Shown here piece by piece: positions 8,360-16,708 of a stretch of DNA of 64,000 nucleotides. Position numbers and translations under genes: made by a program. The DNA is from JBGVMW01 sp045125095 (GTDB taxonomy: Bacteria > Bacillota > Clostridia > Lachnospirales > Lachnospiraceae): contig JBGVMW010000127.1 of assembly GCA_045125095.1 (NCBI GenBank), forward strand, positions 1 to 64,000, given 5' to 3'. Numbering within the stretch: the stretch's first letter is position 1; every line of letters starts with the position of its first letter. The notes under the pieces are model-generated. The model made no database searches, was not told the origin of the DNA, and saw only the letters and a list, made by a program, of their open reading frames with translations.

Positions 8360-8386
8360 ATATTCAGTAATATTTTTTTATTAAAA

Positions 8387-8461
8387 TCGGGGTGACAGGA
8401 TTCGAACCTGCGACCCCCTGGTCCCAAACCAGGTACTCTAGCCAAACTGAGCCACACCCCG
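8387..8461 (-). tRNA. tRNA-Pro(TGG)
   Basis: Cloverleaf on the minus strand: acceptor CGGGGTG/CACCCCG, anticodon stem CCTGG/CCAGG with loop TTTGGGA (anticodon TGG), T arm CAGGTTCGAATCCTG. It is the first gene of the cluster. Confidence 0.95.
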
Positions 8462-8515
8462 ATATTCGCTAGGCTTTTTCGTGTTTCTCACACCCACTGC
8501 CTTAGCACATTTAGA

Positions 8516-8544
8516 AGTATACAATACTATTCACCAAATGTCAA
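8516..8544 (-). promoter_or_regulatory. Promoter of the six-tRNA operon
   Basis: TTGACA (8544-8539), a 17-bp spacer and TATACT (8521-8516) on the minus strand, with A/T tracts upstream. The start would fall about 45 bp before tRNA-Pro. Confidence 0.88.
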
Positions 8545-8586
8545 CAACTTTTTTTAATTTTTTTAAAAATTTTTTTTGTTCCAATT

Positions 8587-9066
8587 TTATATATAATTTA
8601 AGCAATAATGAATGTTGTTTTCTTCGTCCGTTTCCATGAGCATATACGTGCCTCTATGGTCCGGTTGACGAGGGTATGTAAGGCTCCCAGGGTTCAAAAT
8701 AGTAATCTCCTCTCCTACCTCTAAATACGGCATATGCGTATGACCAAACATAATAATATCTGCACCGCGACTTAAGCCTTCCCAGCCAATTTTATCGACA
8801 CCAAAATTAACCAGATACCGATGTCCATGAGACATAAAGATTTTTCTTCCACACCATTCCACTTCTTTCTCGTCATCTAACTGGTTAAAATAATCATTGT
8901 TCCCTGCCACAATATCCACAGGACAGCCTGCCAGATTGCGGATAAATGTTTCACCGTTGCCAATATCTCCTAAATGAAACAAATGATCAATTGGTCCGAC
9001 CTGTTCCATCAGCATTTCAAACTCCTTGTATTTTCCATGTGTATCACTTATTATCAAGGCTTTCAT
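8587..9066 (-). CDS. YfcE/MJ0936-type metallophosphoesterase
   Basis: A 159-residue calcineurin-like phosphodiesterase with the metal-binding series SDTHG (8-12), GDIG, GNND, SHGH and GHTH in the usual order and spacing. Members are small cytosolic enzymes acting on phosphodiester model substrates; the physiological substrate is unclear. In Lachnospiraceae and related Firmicutes the gene commonly follows rdgB, as here, about 170 bp downstream. The C-terminal 25 residues show nothing unusual. Confidence 0.9.
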   Translation of the reverse strand: MKALIISDTHGKYKEFEMLMEQVGPIDHLFHLGDIGNGETFIRNLAGCPVDIVAGNNDYFNQLDDEKEVEWCGRKIFMSHGHRYLVNFGVDKIGWEGLSRGADIIMFGHTHMPYLEVGEEITILNPGSLTYPRQPDHRGTYMLMETDEENNIHYCLNYI

Positions 9067-9198
9067 TTTTCCCTCTCATTTCTGTTGCCTTTCATTCAAA
9101 AGGAACCTTTATACCCGCACGCATCCAATCGGAGTTTACTTCGATTGGAAAACTCATCTGCGGTGATAGATTTTTCCTGTAACCTCTGCGTTCGCATC

Positions 9199-9224
9199 AG
9201 GACTGTGCCGCATTGCACAGTCCT
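9199..9224 (-). other. Hairpin between rdgB and the phosphodiesterase gene
   Basis: AGGACTGTGC and GCACAGTCCT form a perfect ten-base stem just after the rdgB stop codon. No T-tract follows on either strand, so it looks like an mRNA processing or stability element more than a terminator. A second stem (CCAATCG/CGATTGG) lies near 9126-9149. Confidence 0.5.
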
Positions 9225-9240
9225 ATCTTAAATTGTTACC

Positions 9241-9843
9241 TTACATATTACTCTGTAGCAGTTTCTTCATTTCCCGCAATGCATTTCCTCTATGACTGCA
9301 CTGATTCTTTTGCTCCATTGTCAATTCTGCTGTTGTACAACCATATTCCGGGACATAAAATATCGGATCATAGCCAAATCCATTTTCACCCTTCTCCTCA
9401 TAGCCAATACGGCCTTCTACAGTTCCAAAGCTGTCAAGTACCCGTCCATCCGGCAATGCTGCTGCTATTGCACAGGCAAATCTTGCTGTACGCTTTTCAT
9501 CCGGTACACCCTCTAATCGTGTAATCAGATTCTGATTCTTTACATGGTACGAAGTGTCCTCCCCCATATATCTGGCAGAATAAATGCCCGGTTCGCCATT
9601 TAAAGCATCTATCACCAGACCGGAATCATCTGCTAATACAATATCCTCCGGTTCAGCCAGTTCTCTAATCGCTTTTGCTTTAATTGCTGCATTTTCCGCA
9701 AATGTTTTTCCATCTTCTACAATATCCGCTTCAATTCCCGCCTGCTTCATAGATAGAATTTCTACTCCCAAATCAGCTAACATAATGCGGATTTCTTTCA
9801 TTTTTCCTTCATTTCCTGTTGCAAATATAATTCGCTTGCTCAC
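9241..9843 (-). CDS. rdgB: XTP/dITP diphosphatase RdgB (HAM1 family)
   Basis: A 200-residue nucleotide-pool sanitiser that hydrolyses dITP, XTP and ITP to monophosphates. Family motifs are clear: FATGNEGKMKEI at the N-terminus, ADDSGLVIDAL and GEPGIYSARY in the middle, and ENGFGYDPIF near residue 160. Length is standard. Start ATG with a purine-rich Shine-Dalgarno; the upstream papain-like protease ends about 50 bp before it in the same direction. Confidence 0.96.
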   Translation of the reverse strand: MSKRIIFATGNEGKMKEIRIMLADLGVEILSMKQAGIEADIVEDGKTFAENAAIKAKAIRELAEPEDIVLADDSGLVIDALNGEPGIYSARYMGEDTSYHVKNQNLITRLEGVPDEKRTARFACAIAAALPDGRVLDSFGTVEGRIGYEEKGENGFGYDPIFYVPEYGCTTAELTMEQKNQCSHRGNALREMKKLLQSNM

Positions 9844-9867
9844 TTTTGCTTCCTCCTTACTGTTCAG

Positions 9868-9905
9868 TTACAGAGTAAAAATTTTTGAAAATTTTTACTC
9901 TGTAA
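9868..9905 (-). terminator. Hairpin overlapping the protease stop codon
   Basis: TTACAGAGTAAAAATTTT and its complement form an uninterrupted stem of about 18 pairs ending TGTAA. It overlaps the stop codon of the papain-like protease gene. The 3' arm contains ATTTTTACTCTG, so the T-run is inside the stem; termination is probable but atypical. Confidence 0.6.
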
Positions 9906-11598
9906 CACTTTGATTCGTAAATACTTTTAAGCACACATTACATTTCTGTTTCTTCTCAACCGAATCCCACGTCTTACCCTTATGACTGATGTAACCTTCT
10001 CCGTCGGAAATCACTACATCCTCTGTCGCAAGCCCTGCTGCATATTCCACAGCCACCGGATGAACCGAATTCGGTGTCGAAATCTTCACTACAACTGCAA
10101 ATTTTTCACCTTGCTTTACTTCTATTCCATAAGGTAAATCAATTGTGTAGTAGCCAGCATCCTCCACATAGCCTTTTTTCAGTAGTTCTTTCCGGTTAAA
10201 ATCTTCTTCATTTTCAAAATTGCTCACAAAATAAAGTTCATATTCTGTATTTTTCCCTAATGCATAAAAAGCTGCTGCTGCAAGCTGTTCCATCTCCTTT
10301 GCTGTGTAAACATTTGCAAAATACGCTTCTTCATCCCGGTACCCTAATTGTCCTATCCATCCACACAAATCACTCTGGTATATGTCATCATAGTTGTCTA
10401 CACTTTCTACTCTGGTATACACAATATTATAAATGCCAATATTAGAATCATAATAGGATACATAGAAAACACCATTATCACCGAATTTTTCTCCCCAGCT
10501 ATTCTGGCAGATAAATGCACCATCACCTTCTAACTCCATATTGAAATTTTCCTTTGGATAAGTATCATCCCATCCAACAATCACAATATCATGGTTCGGT
10601 TTTTCTTCGCCAATATAACAGTAAGAGTATGTGTCCCGGTTATAATATTTAGAAGTGCTTTCTGCCGTTTCTAACGCAGAATAAAAGGAAGTCTCCACAG
10701 CACCATACTTATAAACCATCTCCTTTATCCTGTCTAACGATTTACTTTCGATAAACCGCACTTCCTGCACATGCTTCACAGCCGAAAGCCCTTCTGGTGA
10801 TACACCATCACCATATTCGTCCTCCTCTTCAAGAACAGGTCCCTGCCAGGAACTTAAATACGCCACCGCCATGGCATATTCCCCACCAGCATCCGGTTCT
10901 ACAGAAAAACTGTTACAATGATTCATATGATCCGGTGACAGCGAAAGTGCCTCATTTGGCATTAAGGCCGATTCAACTGCCGATAAGGAAGCAAATGCCC
11001 AACAGTTTCCGTAATTCCCTTGATTTTTAACCTGCGGTGATCTGCTAACCTTTCGCAAATCATAGGCATATGGTATTGCTCTGTCTTTAGACTTATTTAC
11101 CAGAAACACCGTATGGGTATCTGCTTGCCACTCATAAGAATAAGATAGTCCATACGCAATATTTTTCAGTGGCACATAAAATTCGCCCTCCACCTTCAGC
11201 ATCGGACTTCTTCCTTCTGTTTTCGTTCCATTCACATAATATTCGGAAGAATTAAGTACATACTCGATTTCCTTTTGATACTTCTCCAAACACAACTTCG
11301 TGTTGTTGTACACGTGTGCAGAACAGTCCAGAATCTCTGACAAATTGCTGATTTCTATCATGATATCCCGATTCCGGTACATAAACATATTGCTTCCTGT
11401 GATTTCTTTTCCATCCACTACCAGCCCAATACGATTCTCATTGACTGTTTCCGTTATAATCCGGTTCCAATCCGACTGGCTGACCATTCCCCTATCATTT
11501 TTTACAATCGAATACTCTTCCTGTGTCGGTTCCCCCTCAATCAATAGGAGAAACAGCACAATGCATACATAAAAAACAAGATTAATCGCTTTTCTCAC
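9895..11598 (-). CDS. Secreted papain-like (C1) cysteine protease with stalk and lectin-like domain
   Basis: A 567-residue protein that starts with a short basic segment and a hydrophobic helix (about 5-20), so it is exported or membrane-anchored. Residues about 55-170 resemble a copper-amine-oxidase-N-type surface domain (VVDGKEI, MLKVEGEFYVPLKNIA). The protease domain follows: QGNYGNCWAF with oxyanion Gln193 and nucleophile Cys199, catalytic His336 in NHDIVIVGW, and Asn366 in NSWGE. The last 150 residues, with FYALGKNTEYELYFVS, fit the lectin-like domain often fused to bacterial C1 peptidases. All catalytic residues are present. Target proteins are unknown; it stands next to rdgB without functional linkage. 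Confidence 0.9.
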   Translation of the reverse strand: MRKAINLVFYVCIVLFLLLIEGEPTQEEYSIVKNDRGMVSQSDWNRIITETVNENRIGLVVDGKEITGSNMFMYRNRDIMIEISNLSEILDCSAHVYNNTKLCLEKYQKEIEYVLNSSEYYVNGTKTEGRSPMLKVEGEFYVPLKNIAYGLSYSYEWQADTHTVFLVNKSKDRAIPYAYDLRKVSRSPQVKNQGNYGNCWAFASLSAVESALMPNEALSLSPDHMNHCNSFSVEPDAGGEYAMAVAYLSSWQGPVLEEEDEYGDGVSPEGLSAVKHVQEVRFIESKSLDRIKEMVYKYGAVETSFYSALETAESTSKYYNRDTYSYCYIGEEKPNHDIVIVGWDDTYPKENFNMELEGDGAFICQNSWGEKFGDNGVFYVSYYDSNIGIYNIVYTRVESVDNYDDIYQSDLCGWIGQLGYRDEEAYFANVYTAKEMEQLAAAAFYALGKNTEYELYFVSNFENEEDFNRKELLKKGYVEDAGYYTIDLPYGIEVKQGEKFAVVVKISTPNSVHPVAVEYAAGLATEDVVISDGEGYISHKGKTWDSVEKKQKCNVCLKVFTNQSVTE

Positions 11599-11614
11599 CC
11601 TGATACCTCATTTT

Positions 11615-12772
11615 CTAATCTTTTCCCTGTTGTTTTTTGGGCGGCTTCGGCCCTAAAAACTGATAAAAATATGTTTTCATCATTCCATTATAGATTTTAC
11701 GGTTCTTATCCGCTTTTCTTCCAATATATTTTTCTGTATCCTCGTAGCTTGTGATAAGGTAAGCTGACCAGGTGTCTAATCGCTTCAACCCTGCGCCAAT
11801 CTGGCGATACAACGGTGGCAATGTATTTTTGTCCTCTAAACGCTCACCATAAGGCGGATTTGTAATCAGAAAGCCATATTTCTTTGGATGGCTTAATTCG
11901 CTAACAGGACGCTGCTGAAAATGAATCAGATGGTCCACACCTGCCATTCTTGCATTTTCTCTTGCTGCTGCCACAATCTTATCATCAATATCATAGCCTT
12001 GAATATCAGTCTCTACGCTTGCATCAATCATATCATAGGCTTCCTCCACAGATTCCTTCCAAAGAGACGTCTGTATCAAATTGTCCCATTTCTGCGCCTG
12101 AAAACTACGCTTCATTCCCGGAGCAATATTGGCAGCCATCATAGCCGCCTCAATAGGAATCGTTCCACTTCCACAAAATGGATCCACTAAAATACGGTCT
12201 GCATGCCATGGCGTCAACGCAATCAAGCCTGCTGCCAGATTCTCCGCAATCGGTGCTTTACTGGTAAGTTTACGATACCCTCTCTTATGCAGGGAAACAC
12301 CTGTCGTATCTAATCCTACTGTTACTTTATCCTTGTAAATAATCACACGCACCGGATATTCTGCTCCATCTTCTTCAAACCATTCCTTATGGTATACCGT
12401 TTTCAACCGTTCTACCATGGCTTTCTTCATGATTGACTGAATATCAGAGCTACTGAATAATTTACTTTTTAAAGATGTTGCCTTGGTAATCCAGAACTTT
12501 CCATTAGCAGGAATGTATTCCTCCCATGGAAGGTCTTTGGTTCCCTGAAACAGTTCTTCAAAGGTACAAGCTTCAAACTGTCCCACTTTTAAAAGGATAC
12601 GCCCTGCGCTCCGCAAAAAAATATTGGCACGACAGACAGCTTCTTCGTCTCCTGCGAAAGTAACTTTGCCATCCTCCACCTCTGTAATATCATATCCTAA
12701 ATCATATATTTCTTTTTTTAAAACTGCCTCCATACCAAAATGACACGGTGCTATCAATTCAAATTTTCTCAT
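11615..12772 (-). CDS. THUMP-domain class I SAM RNA methyltransferase (RlmL/YpsC family)
   Basis: A 385-residue methyltransferase of the family that modifies N2 of guanosines in 23S rRNA (RlmL N-terminal half; YpsC in Bacillus). The N-terminal part to about 165 is the THUMP/ferredoxin-like RNA-binding region (PCHFGMEAVLKKEIYDLG). The catalytic part has DPFCGSGTIPIEAAM as SAM motif I and the target-base motif TNPPYGERL. Length equals that of YpsC, so it is not the fused E. coli RlmKL. ATG start follows AGGAAA. Confidence 0.9.
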   Translation of the reverse strand: MRKFELIAPCHFGMEAVLKKEIYDLGYDITEVEDGKVTFAGDEEAVCRANIFLRSAGRILLKVGQFEACTFEELFQGTKDLPWEEYIPANGKFWITKATSLKSKLFSSSDIQSIMKKAMVERLKTVYHKEWFEEDGAEYPVRVIIYKDKVTVGLDTTGVSLHKRGYRKLTSKAPIAENLAAGLIALTPWHADRILVDPFCGSGTIPIEAAMMAANIAPGMKRSFQAQKWDNLIQTSLWKESVEEAYDMIDASVETDIQGYDIDDKIVAAARENARMAGVDHLIHFQQRPVSELSHPKKYGFLITNPPYGERLEDKNTLPPLYRQIGAGLKRLDTWSAYLITSYEDTEKYIGRKADKNRKIYNGMMKTYFYQFLGPKPPKKQQGKD

Positions 12773-12869
12773 AGTTTCCTTTCTGTTTCGCGATATCTCA
12801 TCATCTCTTTACTGTTTTTTTATACGCTCTAATCATACAATATTTTACGCGATTTGCCTATACATGATT

Positions 12870-12933
12870 TATATACCAGGAAATTTCATACATTACGTCA
12901 TGCAACGAACCGTTGTAATTTCCTAGTATATAA
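12870..12933 (-). repeat. Terminator-linked palindromic repeat, copy 2
   Basis: Ends TATATACCAGGAAATT and AATTTCCTAGTATATA; the centre is CAACGAACCGTTG, itself a small hairpin. It differs from copies 3 and 4 at about three positions over 58 bp. On the minus strand it is fused to the T-tract of the terminator at 12938-12966. No GATGCGCAC tail follows. Confidence 0.85.
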
Positions 12934-12937
12934 AAAA

Positions 12938-12966
12938 ATAGGCCAGTGACCGAACCACTGACCTAT
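12938..12966 (-). terminator. Orphan intrinsic terminator
   Basis: ATAGGTCAGTG and CACTGGCCTAT pair around a GTTCGGT loop, followed on the minus strand by TTTTTTT that merges into repeat copy 2. There is no minus-strand gene immediately upstream; the nearest (glgP) has its own terminator at 13742-13780. It may serve an unseen RNA or belong to the repeat. Confidence 0.7.
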
Positions 12967-13201
12967 CGATGAGGGGAGTATAAATAATTAATAAGGGGTT
13001 ATACTTCAATGTCTTTCGACATTGAACATAAAAAGAATTTTTGAAGGGTAAATTCTTTATACAATGAGAATATACCATATACACAGAGAAATTGCAATAC
13101 TTTTTTACAAATTTTTTAAAAAAATTTTTCTCAGACGTATATTTTGCTTTTTCATAGACATACTATCGTTGTAACAAATTGAATTTAGGAGGTATGACAA
13201 C

Positions 13202-13405
13202 ATGTCTAACAATCAGAACAACACACAGAACAACGCACAGAACAACACACAGAACAACGCAAAAAACAATAGCACACAGAATTACTCTAACAGCACAAAC
13301 GCAAAAAACAGCACAAAAAATAGCACAAGCAATACAACTACTTCAAAAAATGCTGCTCAGAATGCACAGGACTGCAAGGATTCTACTTCTAACTCTAACC
13401 GCTAA
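13202..13405 (+). CDS. Small Asn-rich low-complexity protein
   Basis: A 67-residue hydrophilic protein dominated by Asn, Gln, Thr, Ser and Lys, starting MSNNQNNTQNNAQNN and ending CKDSTSNSNR with a single Cys. The strong Shine-Dalgarno AGGAGGT lies eight bases before the ATG, which argues for real translation despite the low complexity. I see no signal peptide, membrane segment or domain. Similar short Asn/Gln-rich proteins occur in Lachnospiraceae; their role is unknown to me. An overlapping plus-strand frame (13179-13451) rich in Thr-His-Arg is its shadow. The gene stands alone inside repeat-rich DNA. Confidence 0.7.
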   Translation: MSNNQNNTQNNAQNNTQNNAKNNSTQNYSNSTNAKNSTKNSTSNTTTSKNAAQNAQDCKDSTSNSNR

Positions 13406-13465
13406 TCCGGCAGAACAAAGCGTGCAAGCACGCTCTCGCGAATCCAGCTAGTTATTATGCATGCA

Positions 13466-13592
13466 CGCTTTGCCGCGCCGAATTTGGCACGCAGTGCACA
13501 TTCCTTTCAAATTCGTGCGCATCATTTTTTTTATATTAGGAAATTTCATACATTACGTCATGCAACGAACCGTTATAATTTCCTAGTATACA
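13466..13592 (-). repeat. Terminator-linked palindromic repeat, copy 3, with long tail
   Basis: The 63-bp palindrome (13530-13592) is followed on the minus strand by a tail with its own dyad, CGAATTTG (13508-13515) and CAAATTCG (13479-13486), and by GGCGCGGCAAAGCGTGC. The tail is almost the same in copy 6 (62730-62790). Copies 3 and 4 are identical over 58 bp of the palindrome. Confidence 0.88.
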
Positions 13593-13596
13593 AGAA

Positions 13597-13618
13597 AGAG
13601 TTCTGCTTGCAGAACTCT
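13597..13618 (-). terminator. Terminator fused to repeat copy 3
   Basis: AGAGTTCTG and CAGAACTCT pair around a four-base loop; on the minus strand TTTCTT follows and runs into the repeat. It lies between two repeat copies with no gene to serve. Confidence 0.7.
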
Positions 13619-13679
13619 CGCGCCGAGCGCGGTCGCTTGCGACACACTACATTTCGCGCGAGTGCGCATCATTTTTTTA

Positions 13680-13741
13680 TATATTAGGAAATTTCATACA
13701 TTACGTCATGCAACGAACCGTTATAATTTCCTAGTATATCA
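13680..13741 (-). repeat. Terminator-linked palindromic repeat, copy 4
   Basis: Same sequence as copy 3 across the palindrome. Its minus-strand tail keeps only GATGCGCAC and then diverges to GC-rich sequence (CGCGCGAAATG, CAAGCGACCGCGC). It follows the T-tract of the terminator at 13742-13780. Confidence 0.88.
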
Positions 13742-13780
13742 AAAAGGGAGTCTGAACAAAATGTTCAGACTCCTATTTTT
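13742..13780. terminator. Bidirectional terminator
   Basis: GGAGTCTGAACA (13747-13758) and TGTTCAGACTCC (13762-13773) pair perfectly. TTTTT follows on the minus strand and ATTTTTT on the plus strand. On the minus strand it is the likely terminator of glgP, about 150 nt after its stop codon. Confidence 0.85.
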
Positions 13781-13828
13781 TCCGGAAATCACACTGGATT
13801 TCTTAAAACAAACCCTGTTGACCTACCT

Positions 13829-13917
13829 GTACATCGTTTTGTAAATAACGATACCATTCACGCAGAATATTTTTCTGAGAGCATGCTATCCAGAAAATAG
13901 GCACGTATACGATGTAC
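13829..13917 (-). other. Structured 3' untranslated region of glgP
   Basis: GTACATCG (13829-13836) and CGATGTAC (13910-13917) are perfect complements closing an 89-nt segment that contains a second stem TTTTCTG (13871-13877) / CAGAAAA (13891-13897). It begins 16 bp after the glgP stop codon and ends before the terminator. The function is unknown; it could stabilise the mRNA or release a small RNA. Confidence 0.5.
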
Positions 13918-13932
13918 TACTATACATTTTCT

Positions 13933-16395
13933 CTAGTCAAGCTCTACTTTTACCTTATCTAACTTCCAGATATCATCTATATATTCCTGAATTGTTCTGT
14001 CAGAAGTAAACTTACCAGAACATGCCGTATTTAAAATCGCACTCTTTGCCCAGCTCTTTTCATCCCGATATGCTGCTTCTACACGTTTCTGTGCTTCTGC
14101 ATAGGAAGCAAAATCTTTCAGAATGAAGTACGCATCTGCTCTGCCACAATTGTTATTCAGAAGTGCATCGTACAACTCACGGAATAATTCCGGGTCATTC
14201 GGTGCATAAAATCCGTTAATTAACTGCATCATCACCTTACGCACATCCTGTTCATTATTAAAGATATCCATTGGATTATAGCCGCCATTCTGTTCATAAT
14301 GAATGACTTCATCGGAACTGAGCCCGAAAATAAATGCATTTTCCTCTCCAACTTCTTCCACAATCTCCACGTTTGCTCCATCCATTGTACCGATAGTAAG
14401 AGCACCATTTAACATAAACTTCATGTTACCAGTACCGGAAGCTTCCTTAGATGCTGTTGAAATCTGCTCGCTGACATCTGCCGCTGCGAAAATCCACTCC
14501 GCATTCGATACACGGTAATCTTCAATAAATACGACTTTTAATTTATTATTGATGTTTTTGTCATTGTTAATCACATCTGCAACTGAATTAATCAGCTTAA
14601 TAGTCAGCTTTGCGCGACGATAACCGGCAGCCGCCTTTGCACCAAAGATAAAAGTTCTTGGATAGAACTCTCTCTCCGGATGCTCCTTAATCTCATTATA
14701 CAAGTGCATAACGTGTAAAATGTTAAGTAGCTGGCGTTTATACTCATGTAAACGTTTTACCTGCACATCAAAGATTGAATATGGATCCACATCAATTCCA
14801 TTGTGCTCCTTGATATATTTTGCAAGACGCACCTTGTTCTGATACTTAATATTCATAAATTCGTGCTGTGCTTTTTCATCATCTGCAAATACCGCTAACT
14901 TCTTAATCTGTGCTAAATCAGTAATCCATCCGTCTCCAATATGGTCTGTTACCCATTTTGCAAGGAGTGGATTGCCATGAAGCAAAAATCTTCTCTGTGT
15001 GATACCATTTGTCTTGTTATTGAATTTCTCAGGCATCATTTCATAGAAGTCACGCAGTTCCTGGTTCTTTAAGATTTCTGTATGCAGTCTTGCTACACCA
15101 TTGACAGAATATCCGGCTGCAATTGCCAGATGTGCCATCTTCACCTGTCCATCATAAATAATAGCCATCTTGCGGATTTTATCCTGATTGTTCGGATATT
15201 TTTCCTGAATTTTCAAAATAAATCTACGATTAATTTCCTCTACAATCTGATAAATTCTAGGAAGCAGTCTTGAAAATAGCTCTATTGGCCATTTCTCTAA
15301 TGCTTCTGACATTATAGTATGATTGGTATACGCACACGTCTTTGTTGTAACATCCCATGCGGTATCCCAGTCAAGGCCTTCTTCATCCACCAAAATACGC
15401 ATTAACTCTGCAATTGCTACCGTTGGATGTGTATCATTTAACTGGAAAGTTACTTTCTCATGGAATTTTGTAATATCATCATGTGAGTCCTTATATTTCT
15501 TAATCGCGGTCTGTACACTTGCAGAAATAAAGAAATACTGCTGTTTTAATCGAAGTTCTTTTCCTGCATAATGATTATCATTTGGATACAGAACTTCTAC
15601 GATATTCTTTGCTAAATTCTCCTGCTCTACTGCCTTGCGATAATCACCTTTATCAAATGAGTCTAAATGGAACTCATTGATTGCCTCTGCATCCCAGATA
15701 CGGAGTGTATTTACCACATTATTACCATAGCCCACAATCGGCACATCATATGGTACTGCCAAAACAGAACCATAATTCTCCTGAATAAATTTATTGCGCT
15801 TTGTTACCTCGTCAACTTCCACACGAATATATCCGCCAAATTTTACTTCGCAGGCATATTCCGGACGGCGCAATTCAAATGGATTACCATCCTTAAGCCA
15901 TTGGTCTGGTACTTCTATCTGGTACCCATTTTCAATCTTTTGCTTGAACATACCATAACGATATCTGATACCGCATCCATAAGATGCATATCCTAACGTT
16001 GCTAAGGAATCCAAGAAACATGCTGCCAAACGTCCAAGACCACCATTACCTAATGCGGCATCCGGTTCCTGATCCTCGATAACATTTAAGTCGCATCCTA
16101 ATTCGTCCAATGCTTCCTTCACTTCATCATAATAGGTCAGATTGATTAAGTTATTACCTAATGCACGCCCCATCAGGAACTCCATTGATAAATAATATAC
16201 TGTCTTTGGATCCTGCTTCTCATATTGTTTCTGTGTTGCTAACCACGCATCGATAATGTAATCTTTTACCGCATAAGATACTGCCTGAAATATTTGCTGC
16301 CTATCTGCTTCCTCAATTGTTTTTCGATATAATGTTTTAACATTATTCTTCACTTCTTCTTTGAAAGCTTCTTTGTCAAATGCCGGTCTTCCCAT
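13933..16395 (-). CDS. glgP: Glycogen/maltodextrin phosphorylase
   Basis: An 820-residue GT35 enzyme that releases glucose-1-phosphate from alpha-1,4-glucans using pyridoxal phosphate. The PLP site EASGTGNMKFMLNGALTIGT with the Schiff-base Lys is intact and followed by DGANVEI. The N-terminal YYLSMEFLMGRALGNNL and ALGNGGLGRLAACFLDS are characteristic. Length is normal for bacterial GlgP. Start ATG follows AAGGAGGAAATC. No other glycogen genes are nearby, so it is probably transcribed alone from the promoter at 16470-16499. Confidence 0.97.
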   Translation of the reverse strand: MGRPAFDKEAFKEEVKNNVKTLYRKTIEEADRQQIFQAVSYAVKDYIIDAWLATQKQYEKQDPKTVYYLSMEFLMGRALGNNLINLTYYDEVKEALDELGCDLNVIEDQEPDAALGNGGLGRLAACFLDSLATLGYASYGCGIRYRYGMFKQKIENGYQIEVPDQWLKDGNPFELRRPEYACEVKFGGYIRVEVDEVTKRNKFIQENYGSVLAVPYDVPIVGYGNNVVNTLRIWDAEAINEFHLDSFDKGDYRKAVEQENLAKNIVEVLYPNDNHYAGKELRLKQQYFFISASVQTAIKKYKDSHDDITKFHEKVTFQLNDTHPTVAIAELMRILVDEEGLDWDTAWDVTTKTCAYTNHTIMSEALEKWPIELFSRLLPRIYQIVEEINRRFILKIQEKYPNNQDKIRKMAIIYDGQVKMAHLAIAAGYSVNGVARLHTEILKNQELRDFYEMMPEKFNNKTNGITQRRFLLHGNPLLAKWVTDHIGDGWITDLAQIKKLAVFADDEKAQHEFMNIKYQNKVRLAKYIKEHNGIDVDPYSIFDVQVKRLHEYKRQLLNILHVMHLYNEIKEHPEREFYPRTFIFGAKAAAGYRRAKLTIKLINSVADVINNDKNINNKLKVVFIEDYRVSNAEWIFAAADVSEQISTASKEASGTGNMKFMLNGALTIGTMDGANVEIVEEVGEENAFIFGLSSDEVIHYEQNGGYNPMDIFNNEQDVRKVMMQLINGFYAPNDPELFRELYDALLNNNCGRADAYFILKDFASYAEAQKRVEAAYRDEKSWAKSAILNTACSGKFTSDRTIQEYIDDIWKLDKVKVELD

Positions 16396-16469
16396 TTTCG
16401 ATTTCCTCCTTATAACTCGCCCTTCTTTTTATCACTTTTTCCCTATTTACAACGGAAAAATATGTTATA

Positions 16470-16499
16470 ATTGTATAACTTTTCACATGTAACTGTCAA
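16470..16499 (-). promoter_or_regulatory. Promoter of glgP
   Basis: On the minus strand TTGACA (16499-16494) precedes TATACA (16-bp spacer) or TACAAT (18-bp spacer) at 16477-16470, about 75 bp before the ATG. Confidence 0.75.
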
Positions 16500-16628
16500 G
16501 TTCCTCTACTCAATTAAAGAGGTTTTCAACCCGATTGTAAGCAGATTTCTTTCGCTTTTTCTTACATGTATAGTCTTTATGTTTGATGGAAATTCCGAAT
16601 TTCATTCTACAAGCATGTTTCGAAAAAA

Positions 16629-16669
16629 AGAATCACATACCGCACATTACCATGCAAATATGTGATTCT
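16629..16669 (-). terminator. Terminator of ileS
   Basis: AGAATCACATA and TATGTGATTCT pair on the minus strand and are followed by TTTTTTT, 40 bp downstream of the ileS stop codon. Confidence 0.88.
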
Positions 16670-16708
16670 TCTTCAATTGCGACAATATAATGTTTTCAAT
16701 ATGTTATG

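Noticed and set aside
13466..13741. CRISPR-like spaced repeats
   Set aside because: The repeats are palindromic, dispersed over 62 kb and not regularly spaced; no cas genes are present.
13457..13844. Two plus-strand frames with nearly identical peptides
   Set aside because: They are translations of repeat copies 3 and 4; the similarity reflects the repeat, not a gene family.
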